NCBI GenBank assembly: GCA_038210985.1
Contig: JBBQWB010000104.1
Location: 1-10,519 of the forward strand
Source of the DNA: JAQUGA01 sp038210985
GTDB lineage: Bacteria > Bacteroidota > Bacteroidia > Bacteroidales > WCHB1-69
DNA length: 10,519 nt
Reading direction: 5' to 3'
Made by a program: the position numbers and the translations under genes. Positions within the stretch are counted from its first letter, which is position 1; the number at the start of each line of letters is the position of its first letter. Below, in pieces: positions 1-6,063 of the stretch. Below the pieces are notes generated by a model, which saw only the letters and a list, made by a program, of their open reading frames with translations, ran no database searches and was not told the DNA's origin.

Positions 1-1458
1 CTTACTATGCCACACCTAACAAGCATGGTTTGGGATTTTGCCGACCGTTTGCAAAGTGCAGGCAATGGAACGTTTACCTCCTATTACAATTATGATATGG
101 GCGGCAACCGTAGCCGAAAAGTGGTCGTTAAAAACAACATCCGAGAAGAGCGTTATTATGTTGGTGATTACGAGATTTATCGCAAATTCGTAAATGATGT
201 TTTGGATACCGAGCGGAGTACTGTCCATATTATGGACGACCGCGACCGCTTTGCAATGATAGAAACCGAAACTGGCAATACTCCAGTGGTACGATACCAA
301 TACAATAATCATCTGGGCAGTGCATGTCTGGAATTGGATAGCACGGCAGCTATTATCAGCTATGAGGAGTATCATCCTTTTGGAACAACAAGTTATAGAA
401 GTGGAAGAAGCGAAACAGAGGTTTCGTTAAAAAGGTATAAGTATGTAGGAAAAGAGCGAGATGAGGAGACAGGGTTGTACTATTACGGAGCGAGGTATTA
501 TGCAGCGTGGATTTGTAGGTTTGTGAGTGTGGATGCGTTGCAGTTTAAGTATCCATATTATACACCGTATCAATATGCAGGTAACAAGCCGATTAGTTAT
601 ATAGATTTGGATGGGCTTGAGGAATGGAAAGTCAACAATCAGCAATTAACAACAACAAATTTTAAGTATAGTAATGAAGTGCAGGAGTATTCACTCACAC
701 AATTTACAGGAACGGTGTATGGTCCTTATAAAGATCACGAGTCACTTAATCAAGCAATTTCGTCTGGGAATGCAACAATATATAATTATTTGTTTGCATC
801 CCAAACAATAAGTAAATCTTTTATGGGGTTTAATGGATGCATGACAAACATTTGTACCACAACTACAGTCGGTTTTTTTCAACAATATAATATTGGTGGT
901 ATTAATTTATTAATGAATGGTATTGAGGATAGTTCAAAGAATGGATTTGTGTATAGTAATACAGAAAATGAACTTTACGAGAATGGAAGGTCAACTGGGA
1001 GCGGTGCTTGCTATACTACCGATGTTGCAGGTGCATTAGTTGAATCTTTTATAAGAGAACCAATGCAAGTTGGTTTGGAAGGTCTTGGGATGAGAGAAAA
1101 TGCAGCTTTTTGGACTTCACAAGGACTAACTATGGCAGGAATGTTTTTGATTGGGAAAGTTGGTGGTAGCTTTGCCGCTAAGGGGGGAGCTAACTTGTTA
1201 AAGCCTTTGGGCTTAGGCCCTACGGGCAGAACAGCAGCCGCAAACCTTACGGAGCAGTTAGCTATGAAGGAAATTATGTCTAACCCCACAGCAGGAAAAA
1301 CGCTAATAAATACGATGAAAGATGCTTCAGGGCGTTGGAGCGGTTGGAGTAAAATGTCAAATAGAACAGCTCACGGTGTAGAAATTCATTATAATGCTTT
1401 ATGGGAAAACGGTGTGATAAAATCTATTGATGATTTTAAATTTATAGGGGGGAAATAG
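1..1458 (+). CDS. Rhs/YD-repeat polymorphic toxin, C-terminal part (5' end outside window)
   Basis: The reading frame is open to base 1. The ATG at 7 is not a real start, because 'MPHL' continues a typical Bacteroidota Rhs repeat ('..MPHL..M.WDFADRLQ'), so the gene begins upstream. Residues are counted from that Met. YD-type repeats and the Rhs-associated core fill about 1-203: 'YNYDMGGNRSRKV', 'YEEYHPFGTTSY', 'YKYVGKERDEETGLYYYGAR', 'TPYQYAGNKPISYIDLDG'. The usual 'VDPL' in the core is 'VDAL' here. Residues 204-483 are the variable tail: a polar, Asn/Thr-rich stretch, a hydrophobic Gly/Ala-rich segment (about 366-398), then a terminal module from about 403 with 'LTEQLAMKEIMSNP', 'GVEIHY' and 'DDFKF'. 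From memory that module recurs at the end of other Rhs-like proteins. It is probably the toxic domain, with His456 and His461 as possible catalytic residues, but its activity is unknown. Family knowledge: such proteins are exported and the core encapsulates the toxin. A run of six G (1447-1452) precedes the stop. The immunity gene follows after 2 nt. Confidence 0.9.
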   Translation, partial: LTMPHLTSMVWDFADRLQSAGNGTFTSYYNYDMGGNRSRKVVVKNNIREERYYVGDYEIYRKFVNDVLDTERSTVHIMDDRDRFAMIETETGNTPVVRYQYNNHLGSACLELDSTAAIISYEEYHPFGTTSYRSGRSETEVSLKRYKYVGKERDEETGLYYYGARYYAAWICRFVSVDALQFKYPYYTPYQYAGNKPISYIDLDGLEEWKVNNQQLTTTNFKYSNEVQEYSLTQFTGTVYGPYKDHESLNQAISSGNATIYNYLFASQTISKSFMGFNGCMTNICTTTTVGFFQQYNIGGINLLMNGIEDSSKNGFVYSNTENELYENGRSTGSGACYTTDVAGALVESFIREPMQVGLEGLGMRENAAFWTSQGLTMAGMFLIGKVGGSFAAKGGANLLKPLGLGPTGRTAAANLTEQLAMKEIMSNPTAGKTLINTMKDASGRWSGWSKMSNRTAHGVEIHYNALWENGVIKSIDDFKFIGGK

Positions 1459-1460
1459 TT

Positions 1461-1853
1461 ATGAAAGTAATTTGTAAATATAACGACCCTTCGAATTTGC
1501 CAAGTGGCATTCCTGATAACTTTGATTATGGACTTGAAATGAACAAAGAGTATTTAGTTACAGGTATATTGACATTTAAGCAGTCTGATAATTTATACTT
1601 TTTGGTTGATGAAAGTGGTCGCCCAAGCTGGTTTCCTTATCAAATTTTTGAAACCATAAATAATGAGCTGCCCAAAAATTGGTTTGTAAAAATCAATGTT
1701 GAAAATGATTATGTTGATTATAAAAATCTAATTGGGTTTAATGAACTTTGTAATGATGATGATTTTTTTAATCAACTATTAGAACGAGAAGAAGAAGCTA
1801 TGCAGATTTACTTTAAACGAAAGATAGATTTAGAAAAAGAATTAGCAGAATAA
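1461..1853 (+). CDS. Probable immunity protein for the upstream Rhs toxin
   Basis: A 130-residue soluble protein with no signal peptide or membrane segment. It starts 2 nt after the toxin stop, and the purine-rich end of the toxin gene (1446-1455, AGGGGGGAAA) is placed like a ribosome-binding site, which would couple translation of the two genes. Visible features: N-terminal 'MKVICKYNDPSNLP', 'YGLEMNKEYLVTGI' (23-36), 'YFLVDESGRPSWFPYQIFE' (46-64), 'LPKNWFVK' (70-77), then an acidic helical C-terminus with 'NDDDFFNQLLEREEEAM' (98-114). I do not recognise a named Imm family with certainty. The size, acidity and position directly after a polymorphic toxin tail match the usual arrangement in which the cognate immunity protein binds and blocks the toxin in the producing cell. 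The aromatic 'PSWFPYQIF' strand and the acidic tail are the most likely contact surfaces, which is inference. The stop codon lies at the foot of the terminator hairpin. Confidence 0.85.
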   Translation: MKVICKYNDPSNLPSGIPDNFDYGLEMNKEYLVTGILTFKQSDNLYFLVDESGRPSWFPYQIFETINNELPKNWFVKINVENDYVDYKNLIGFNELCNDDDFFNQLLEREEEAMQIYFKRKIDLEKELAE

Positions 1854-1890
1854 AATAGTAAAGCCCCGAAAATCGGGGCTTTACTATTTT
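1852..1890 (+). terminator. Perfect 18-bp bidirectional terminator hairpin
   Basis: The arms 1852-1869 and 1873-1890 are exact reverse complements (core AAAGCCCCGA / TCGGGGCTTT) around an AAA loop. The outer part of the stem is A-rich on the left and T-rich on the right, so it can terminate transcripts from both sides. The left arm begins inside the immunity gene stop codon. The right arm contains the stop codon (complement of 1884-1886) of the minus-strand coding remnant. Confidence 0.9.
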
Positions 1891-2005
1891 ACATCGTTGA
1901 GAACGCCAGAAAGCGCATCCTTTAATTTTTTCTTACCTACGAGCGCTGCAAGTTCCGAGATAAACCCATAAAAAACGGTACGGATATCCGTATGTGATTG
2001 ATTTT
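1884..2005 (-). pseudogene. 3' remnant of an unidentified convergent gene
   Basis: On the minus strand one frame from about 2005 down to the TAG at 1886-1884 reads as a plausible protein C-terminus. It contains 'TDIRTVFYGFISEL' and ends in 'KDALSGVLNDVK', which looks like an amphipathic helix. The stop codon sits in the terminator hairpin, the usual position for a real gene end. The frame has no start codon: upstream it runs straight into the AAAGT repeat block at about 2006-2210, as if the rest of the gene was lost or replaced. GC content here appears higher than in the surrounding spacer. I do not recognise the family. It could be the tail of a transposase or another multi-copy gene, or a dispersed repeat that only looks coding. 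Confidence 0.45.
1979..1992. repeat. Perfect 14-bp palindrome
   Basis: TACGGATATCCGTA equals its own reverse complement. It lies inside the minus-strand coding remnant (codons for 'TDIRTV'), so it may be coincidental coding sequence rather than an operator or recombination site. Confidence 0.6.
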
Positions 2006-2013
2006 GTAAAGTT

Positions 2014-2201
2014 GAAAGCTTGCCAGCCTGCGGTTGGTTGGAAAGTAAAAAGTAGAAAGTTTGACAAAGTAGAAAGTAAAAAGTTGGACAAAGTAGAAAG
2101 TAGAAAGTTGGAAAGTAAAAAGTTTATAAAGTGAAAAAGCAGAAAGTTTATAAAGTAAAAAGCAGAAAGCTTGACAGCCTGCGGCTGGTTTGAAAGTAAA
2201 A
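2014..2201 (+). repeat. Composite AAAGT tandem-repeat block with flanking 37-nt copies
   Basis: Two 37-nt copies (2014-2050 and 2165-2201) differ at three positions and flank a core made of AAAGT/GAAAGT words. Inside the core two 24-nt units beginning GACAAAGTAGAAAGT (2063-2086 and 2087-2110) differ by one base. Two further units beginning GTTTATAAAGT (2122-2145 and 2146-2168) form a second family. Each 37-nt copy carries a small hairpin: CCAGCC-TGC-GGTTGG in the first (with a G-T pair) and CAGCC-TGC-GGCTG in the second, so the stem is kept while the sequence drifts. The long minus-strand open frame across it is low complexity and not a gene. The words are too short and irregular for a CRISPR array. 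Confidence 0.8.
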
Positions 2202-2238
2202 ATTAGAGAGAAAAACACATTGATGTTGAATTTTTTTG

Positions 2239-2246
2239 TATCTTTG
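2239..2246 (+). promoter_or_regulatory. Bacteroidota -7 promoter box (TATCTTTG)
   Basis: TATCTTTG matches the Bacteroidota -7 consensus TAnnTTTG. A TTG at 2220-2222 lies 16 nt upstream, slightly short of the usual -33 spacing. Predicted transcription would start near 2251-2254 and run rightward into the candidate RNA that ends at the terminator around 2439. Confidence 0.5.
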
Positions 2247-2252
2247 TGTTGA

Positions 2253-2439
2253 GAGAAAATACGTTCATTTAAATGCAAAGAAGACCACGTATTACCGTGT
2301 GGTAAAAAAGGTTACCTTGATAATTTGGCAGTGATAAAGTATTGAATTAAAGGTGTTTATGATATAAGGTTCGGGTTCCAGCTGGAACACAAAAACAAAG
2401 AAACCGTAATTGATAATTCAGTTACGGTTTCTTTTTTTT
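2253..2439 (+). ncRNA. Candidate structured small RNA, about 190 nt, not identified
   Basis: A promoter-like TATCTTTG box stands just upstream, a strong intrinsic terminator closes the 3' end, and no credible gene lies between or downstream on this strand (the next gene is convergent). The interior holds several self-complementary segments. ACCAC (2284-2288) pairs with GTGGT (2299-2303). TTACC (2292-2296) or TTACC (2312-2316) can pair with the same GGTAA (2301-2305). ACCTT (2315-2319) can pair with AAGGT (2366-2370). GTTCCAGCTGGAAC (2375-2388) is a perfect palindrome. A 10-codon frame (2273-2305, peptide MQRRPRITVW) overlaps the first hairpin and could be a leader peptide or chance. The length is compatible with a 6S-like or other regulatory RNA, but I recognise no family signature. 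The extent is inferred from the promoter box and terminator. Confidence 0.45.
2397..2439 (+). terminator. Strong intrinsic terminator, probably bidirectional
   Basis: The stem is 13 perfect base pairs (AAAGAAACCGTAA, 2397-2409, with its complement at 2422-2434). It extends inward by four more pairs including one T-G pair, leaving a TAAT loop. Eight T follow at 2432-2439. On the opposite strand the hairpin is followed by a T-rich run as well, and it lies just past the stop of the minus-strand FtsB/DivIC gene, so it likely ends both transcripts. Confidence 0.9.
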
Positions 2440-2452
2440 ATCAACCTTAAAT

Positions 2453-2761
2453 CTATTTTTGTAAAGCCTCTTCAACTTTCGGTCTTACAATCATAAAAAC
2501 ATCTTCGTTGGATCTTTTCATAAGGTATTTTTCGCGTGCAAAACGTTCAAGTTTTTTAATATCCGAAAGCAATTCATCGGTTGTTGAAACATTTAAAGTG
2601 ATTTCTTCCATATAATATTTTCGCTCTACTTCAACTCCTCTAAGTTCTTTCATTAATTCAAATTGTCGGATTAAATTATTGGAATCGAAAAAAAACATAT
2701 ACACAAAAAACACCATCGAAGTTACAATGTATTTGTTTTTTAAAAATTTTGGTATTTTCAT
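2453..2761 (-). CDS. divIC: FtsB/DivIC-family septum formation initiator
   Basis: A 102-residue bitopic membrane protein of the FtsB/DivIC family. It has a short basic cytoplasmic N-terminus (MKIPKFLKNKY), one transmembrane helix at about 11-25 and a periplasmic coiled coil at about 27-72. The family signature follows: 'LERFAREKYLMKRSNEDVF' (71-89), where E-R-x-A-R-E-x-Y-x-M is typical. Length and domain order are normal. Family knowledge: the protein forms a complex with FtsL and FtsQ/DivIB at the septum and helps activate peptidoglycan synthesis during division. It is monocistronic here, with a TAnnTTTG-type box 18-25 nt upstream of the start and a hairpin terminator just downstream. The neighbours are spacer elements, so the context gives no further hint. 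The choice between the names FtsB and DivIC is by family convention only. Confidence 0.88.
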   Translation of the reverse strand: MKIPKFLKNKYIVTSMVFFVYMFFFDSNNLIRQFELMKELRGVEVERKYYMEEITLNVSTTDELLSDIKKLERFAREKYLMKRSNEDVFMIVRPKVEEALQK

Positions 2762-2778
2762 TTTATCAAATATTTACA

Positions 2779-2786
2779 CAAAAGTA
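2779..2786 (-). promoter_or_regulatory. -7 promoter box (TACTTTTG) of the FtsB/DivIC gene
   Basis: Read on the minus strand this is TACTTTTG, matching TAnnTTTG. Its end lies 17 nt before the ATG at 2761, which predicts a leader of roughly 12 nt. I see no convincing -33 TTG at the usual spacing. Confidence 0.5.
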
Positions 2787-2881
2787 ATAAATTCCTTTTA
2801 GAATTGTATCTAACGTTCTAAGTTATTTATTAAATGAGAAGTGTTTATAACCTGTGATTAAAATTCGTTTTAAAAAGTGTC

Positions 2882-3103
2882 TGCAAGAAAACGCCAACTT
2901 CTTTCAGCCAAAGGTCGGACAAGCTGTAATACTTGCAACGAATTCCGACCAAGATTTTGTTGGTTTTCATTTCTTTTTTTGCCCCAGCCCTCAAGGGTGA
3001 AAGCAAATGAAAACGTACAAAATCTAATTCGGAACTCTCTAAATTCGTTGCTACGAAAGCCTTGAATTTGAAGTTTTCTTATCAAACACTGAGTTTTCTT
3101 GCA
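2882..3103. repeat. Long imperfect inverted-repeat element (MITE-like or stem-loop repeat)
   Basis: Nested complementary segments fold this stretch into one long interrupted hairpin. TGCAAGAAAAC (2882-2892) pairs with 3093-3103, GCAACGAATT (2935-2944) with 3042-3051, and TTCCGA (2943-2948) with 3029-3034. Segments 2952-2972 and 3005-3025 pair over 21 positions with a 2-nt mismatch. The tip contains CCCTCAAGGG. A local hairpin also exists within the left arm: GGTCGGA (2913-2919) with TCCGACC (2944-2950), and CAAG with CTTG inside it. Open frames cross it on both strands, but their products mirror each other's symmetry and show no domain, so I treat them as artefacts. No clear target-site duplication and no transposase are visible. 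The remaining spacer (2787-2881, 3104-3248) is AT-rich with nothing recognised. Confidence 0.7.
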
Positions 3104-3248
3104 AGGACTATTTATCAAAATTACATTGGCAAAAATAAAAAATATTATCCTTTTAAAATTTTTGATTCTAAAATTTTTGTTACTCATTTTTAGTACTCTC
3201 CAAAATCGTTAATAGGTCTTTAAATTTAAATGATTTACGATATAAATT

Positions 3249-6053
3249 CTACATTCCTCCTTGCGATTTATGCGTCCGAAGTTGATTATAAAGTTCAACC
3301 ACTGGTGGAAAATTAGGGTTCACCTTCATTCCATCTTCCAAGGTAGCCATTGCTTTATCAAGTTGGTTCATTCGTATATATGTCATTGCTAAACCATAAT
3401 ATCCATAAATGTATTTATAGTTAACCTTAATAATTGTTTCAAATGCTTTTTGAGCATCGGTTAACAATTTTTGATTTTGAGTTTTATCAAAAGTTTGGAT
3501 GCTTAGCCAACCTTTATAATTTAAACCATTTTCGTACGAAGGATAAACTGCCAAAAGTATATCGACATAATACATTGCCGTGTCTAGGTTTTGCATATTC
3601 ATATACGTTTCGGTAAGCGACAATAAAGCGGTTTCGTTGCGTGAGTCGGCTTTAAGTGCACTTTTGAAATACGAAATGGACAACTTTGTTAACGAATCTT
3701 TTAATACAGGATTGTCCTTTATACCTTCGGCAGTTGCTTTTGTTGAAAAACCCAAATAATCGTCTCGATTATCTCGTTTTAAAATTGCACATATTGGTTT
3801 GCCGTCGACTTCAATGGTGTGAATTGTGTTTTTTGGAGGCCACATTCCTGTTTGCAATTGATTGGCATCGATGTAACTGTTTACAATAATGCAATAATCC
3901 CAGTCAATGGTTCCACGTTCGTAATATCTTATGTATCCAACGGCAACAGTTGCGGTGTCGTGGCGGAAATAATATTGAGTGATTCCCATATTGTTACTTA
4001 CTACAACCGTTTTTTTTGTGGGTTTTGGATTATCCTTTTTAATGTAATCATTTAACCAGAAACTAGCTTCACGCATGCTGTGATAGTAATAATCCATTTC
4101 ATAAAAACCGTATGCTTTATCCACTCCGCCCGATAATTCGTTGTAATAAATGTATTCGTGAGGGTGATTTTTTGTAATGTGTTTTAATGGCAGAAACATA
4201 AAACCAGCAATTACAATCCAAACTCCATCTCGAATATATTTGCTTTTAAATAAGTGTAATAAGCCATCAAATCCGAGCGAAGCAGCCATAACTAAAAATG
4301 GATAAATAAACAAAACGTGTCGCCATCCGCCATATACATTTGATTTTTGATAGATAATATAAAACACTGGAAAGAAGAATGCAAACACAATCACAAAAAC
4401 GAACAATTCGTTTGATTTTTTTAGAACTTTTTTAATCAAAGCAATAAATAGTGCCAAGCCTAAAATTGCAACCATAGGAATGGTCATAAAAATGTATTTT
4501 GGCAAATAATCCCAGGGAGCTCTATCTGACCAAATATTTTCGCCGTTAAACAATTGGCGAATTCCTACCGAGAAGTTGGTCATAATAGCCAATGATTCTC
4601 GAGAGTGTTTTATTGGACTTTCGATGGCGTAAGGCCATAAAATTATACCAACAAAAAAAGCAGCGATAGACATTCCAAGTAAAATAAAAATGTATTTGAA
4701 ACCTCCGGATAAATATTTTGCCGTTAAAAAATCTTTTAATGGGCGGGAAGTTATATACCAAAGTCCAACAATCATAAATAAAAATGCAACCAACATTAAT
4801 CCTCCAATACGAACGCTAATTGCCATTGCAATTCCTAAAACAATCCATATAATTCGTTTGATTTTGATTTTTGGAAGTTCTTTTGCCCACAATATCATTT
4901 GAAAAATTGAAAATACATAAGCAAAGGCAAAAGGAATATCCTTTGGATTATTGAAGGAATGTCCTAAAAATCGAGGCGAAACAAACAGCATTATCATTCC
5001 GATTATTGCAGCCCTCCAACCAGCAATATGCGACAATAACAAACCCGTGATTAAGATAATTAGCCAACCTACTAGGGAGTTCATTAAATGGCGACTTTCG
5101 AATGGCGAATCGGTATTTGTAATTTTGTTTACAAAATAGGTGATATTATCGAATGACTGACCATAATATTGCAACATTGTTCGATCTAAATTTGGATTAA
5201 CACGAACATCCACTGCCGATTTATCGCCCTTTGCATAATATTCGTACACTAGTTTTGCATGATTGTAGTTAACCATTTCGTCGCCTGAAACTCCTGCATC
5301 TTTGCTCAAATGCGTCATGGTAAACATAAGTCCAATGGCAATTACAAAAAACAGTAAGCGATAAATTGCTGGTTCACGGTTTTGAATAAAAGTTGGAGTG
5401 TTTTGTTTGCTTAATTTCATTTCGCGAATTGGCAAATAAATATACCATTGAAAAAATCGCTTTAATGAATCTGTGAAATTTTGGACAAAACTTTTTATAT
5501 TTTTTGATGACAAACTCTGGTTTAGGGTTTGTTCGTCTGTTTTTAAATTTTCTTTTCGAAAAATATAGTCAAAGTTGGTGGTGGGAATATTTAATCCTAA
5601 AACATAAGCTACAATTTCACATTTGCAAATCCAAACATAAGCGGAGTGGGATTTCTTTTCGTCAGTTGAAAGAAAAGATAGCTTAAGGGCTTCAATGCCT
5701 TCGGTTAATTTAATGCTTAAAATTTCGCTTAAATTAAAAGTTTTGTCCAATAGGTCGCAATCTACTATTAAAACGTGTGATAATTCGGTTTTAAAAGAGT
5801 CGGAAGTCTTAAGGATGCTAATTTTTGCAGGATATTTTTCGGCAGGAGCAAAGCCCATTTGGCTAAGTTCTATTTTTTCGGAACTTACTAAAACAAGCTC
5901 AACCATTTTCAGATGATCGGGGCGAAGTCGCCCCAAAGTTTCGCTAATAACTTTAGCATGTTGTATTATATTATTCGCCCTAAAAACCACACATAGCTTA
6001 TTAAGACTTGTTTGTATAACTTGACTTTTTTCTTTTTTTGGTTTGATATTCAT
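3249..6053 (-). CDS. GT-C membrane glycosyltransferase with N-terminal GT2-like domain and C-terminal TPRs
   Basis: A 934-residue protein in three parts. Residues 1 to about 170 look like a decayed GT2 fold: 'VLIVDCDLLDK' (94-104) resembles the DxD region, and 'LGLNIPTTNFDYIFRKENL' (152-170) resembles the GT2 'LLGl.v.D.tsGFR.frre' segment, but the nucleotide-binding and acceptor motifs are missing. About eleven membrane helices follow between 231 and 625. In the first periplasmic loop 'SGDEMVNYNHAK' (256-267) carries the acidic pair (Asp258-Glu259) typical of ArnT/PMT-type GT-C enzymes, and 'NNPKDIPFAFAY' (368-379) and 'YGGWRHVLFIYPFL' (574-587) are further GT-C-like landmarks. From about 783 to 925 there are TPR-type helical pairs. 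GT-C enzymes move a sugar from a polyprenyl phosphate donor to a lipid, glycan or protein outside the cytoplasmic membrane; the acceptor here is unknown. It starts 10 nt after the GT2 gene, which may supply its donor. Confidence 0.85.
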   Translation of the reverse strand: MNIKPKKEKSQVIQTSLNKLCVVFRANNIIQHAKVISETLGRLRPDHLKMVELVLVSSEKIELSQMGFAPAEKYPAKISILKTSDSFKTELSHVLIVDCDLLDKTFNLSEILSIKLTEGIEALKLSFLSTDEKKSHSAYVWICKCEIVAYVLGLNIPTTNFDYIFRKENLKTDEQTLNQSLSSKNIKSFVQNFTDSLKRFFQWYIYLPIREMKLSKQNTPTFIQNREPAIYRLLFFVIAIGLMFTMTHLSKDAGVSGDEMVNYNHAKLVYEYYAKGDKSAVDVRVNPNLDRTMLQYYGQSFDNITYFVNKITNTDSPFESRHLMNSLVGWLIILITGLLLSHIAGWRAAIIGMIMLFVSPRFLGHSFNNPKDIPFAFAYVFSIFQMILWAKELPKIKIKRIIWIVLGIAMAISVRIGGLMLVAFLFMIVGLWYITSRPLKDFLTAKYLSGGFKYIFILLGMSIAAFFVGIILWPYAIESPIKHSRESLAIMTNFSVGIRQLFNGENIWSDRAPWDYLPKYIFMTIPMVAILGLALFIALIKKVLKKSNELFVFVIVFAFFFPVFYIIYQKSNVYGGWRHVLFIYPFLVMAASLGFDGLLHLFKSKYIRDGVWIVIAGFMFLPLKHITKNHPHEYIYYNELSGGVDKAYGFYEMDYYYHSMREASFWLNDYIKKDNPKPTKKTVVVSNNMGITQYYFRHDTATVAVGYIRYYERGTIDWDYCIIVNSYIDANQLQTGMWPPKNTIHTIEVDGKPICAILKRDNRDDYLGFSTKATAEGIKDNPVLKDSLTKLSISYFKSALKADSRNETALLSLTETYMNMQNLDTAMYYVDILLAVYPSYENGLNYKGWLSIQTFDKTQNQKLLTDAQKAFETIIKVNYKYIYGYYGLAMTYIRMNQLDKAMATLEDGMKVNPNFPPVVELYNQLRTHKSQGGM

Positions 6054-6063
6054 ACAGAAAGAA

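Noticed and set aside
7..9. ATG at position 7 as the start of the Rhs gene
   Set aside because: The sequence before and after it reads as an internal Rhs repeat, and the frame is open to the window edge.
2014..2201. Possible CRISPR array
   Set aside because: Repeat units are short, irregular and adjacent with no unique spacers of uniform length, and no cas genes are present.
1937..2278. Minus-strand open frame of 113 codons across the repeat block
   Set aside because: The product is a low-complexity Leu/Phe/Lys/Tyr pattern generated by the AAAGT repeats, with no domain or promoter.
2371..2390. tRNA-like T-arm (GGTTCGGGTTCC)
   Set aside because: No acceptor, D or anticodon arm surrounds it; it is better explained as part of the palindromic hairpin in the candidate RNA.
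2870..3187. Minus-strand 105-codon frame and plus-strand 62-codon frame (2877-3065)
   Set aside because: Both lie in the inverted-repeat element; their sequences mirror its symmetry and show no protein features.
5504..5916. Plus-strand frames antisense to the GT-C gene
   Set aside because: They overlap a long well-supported gene on the other strand and have no recognisable motifs.
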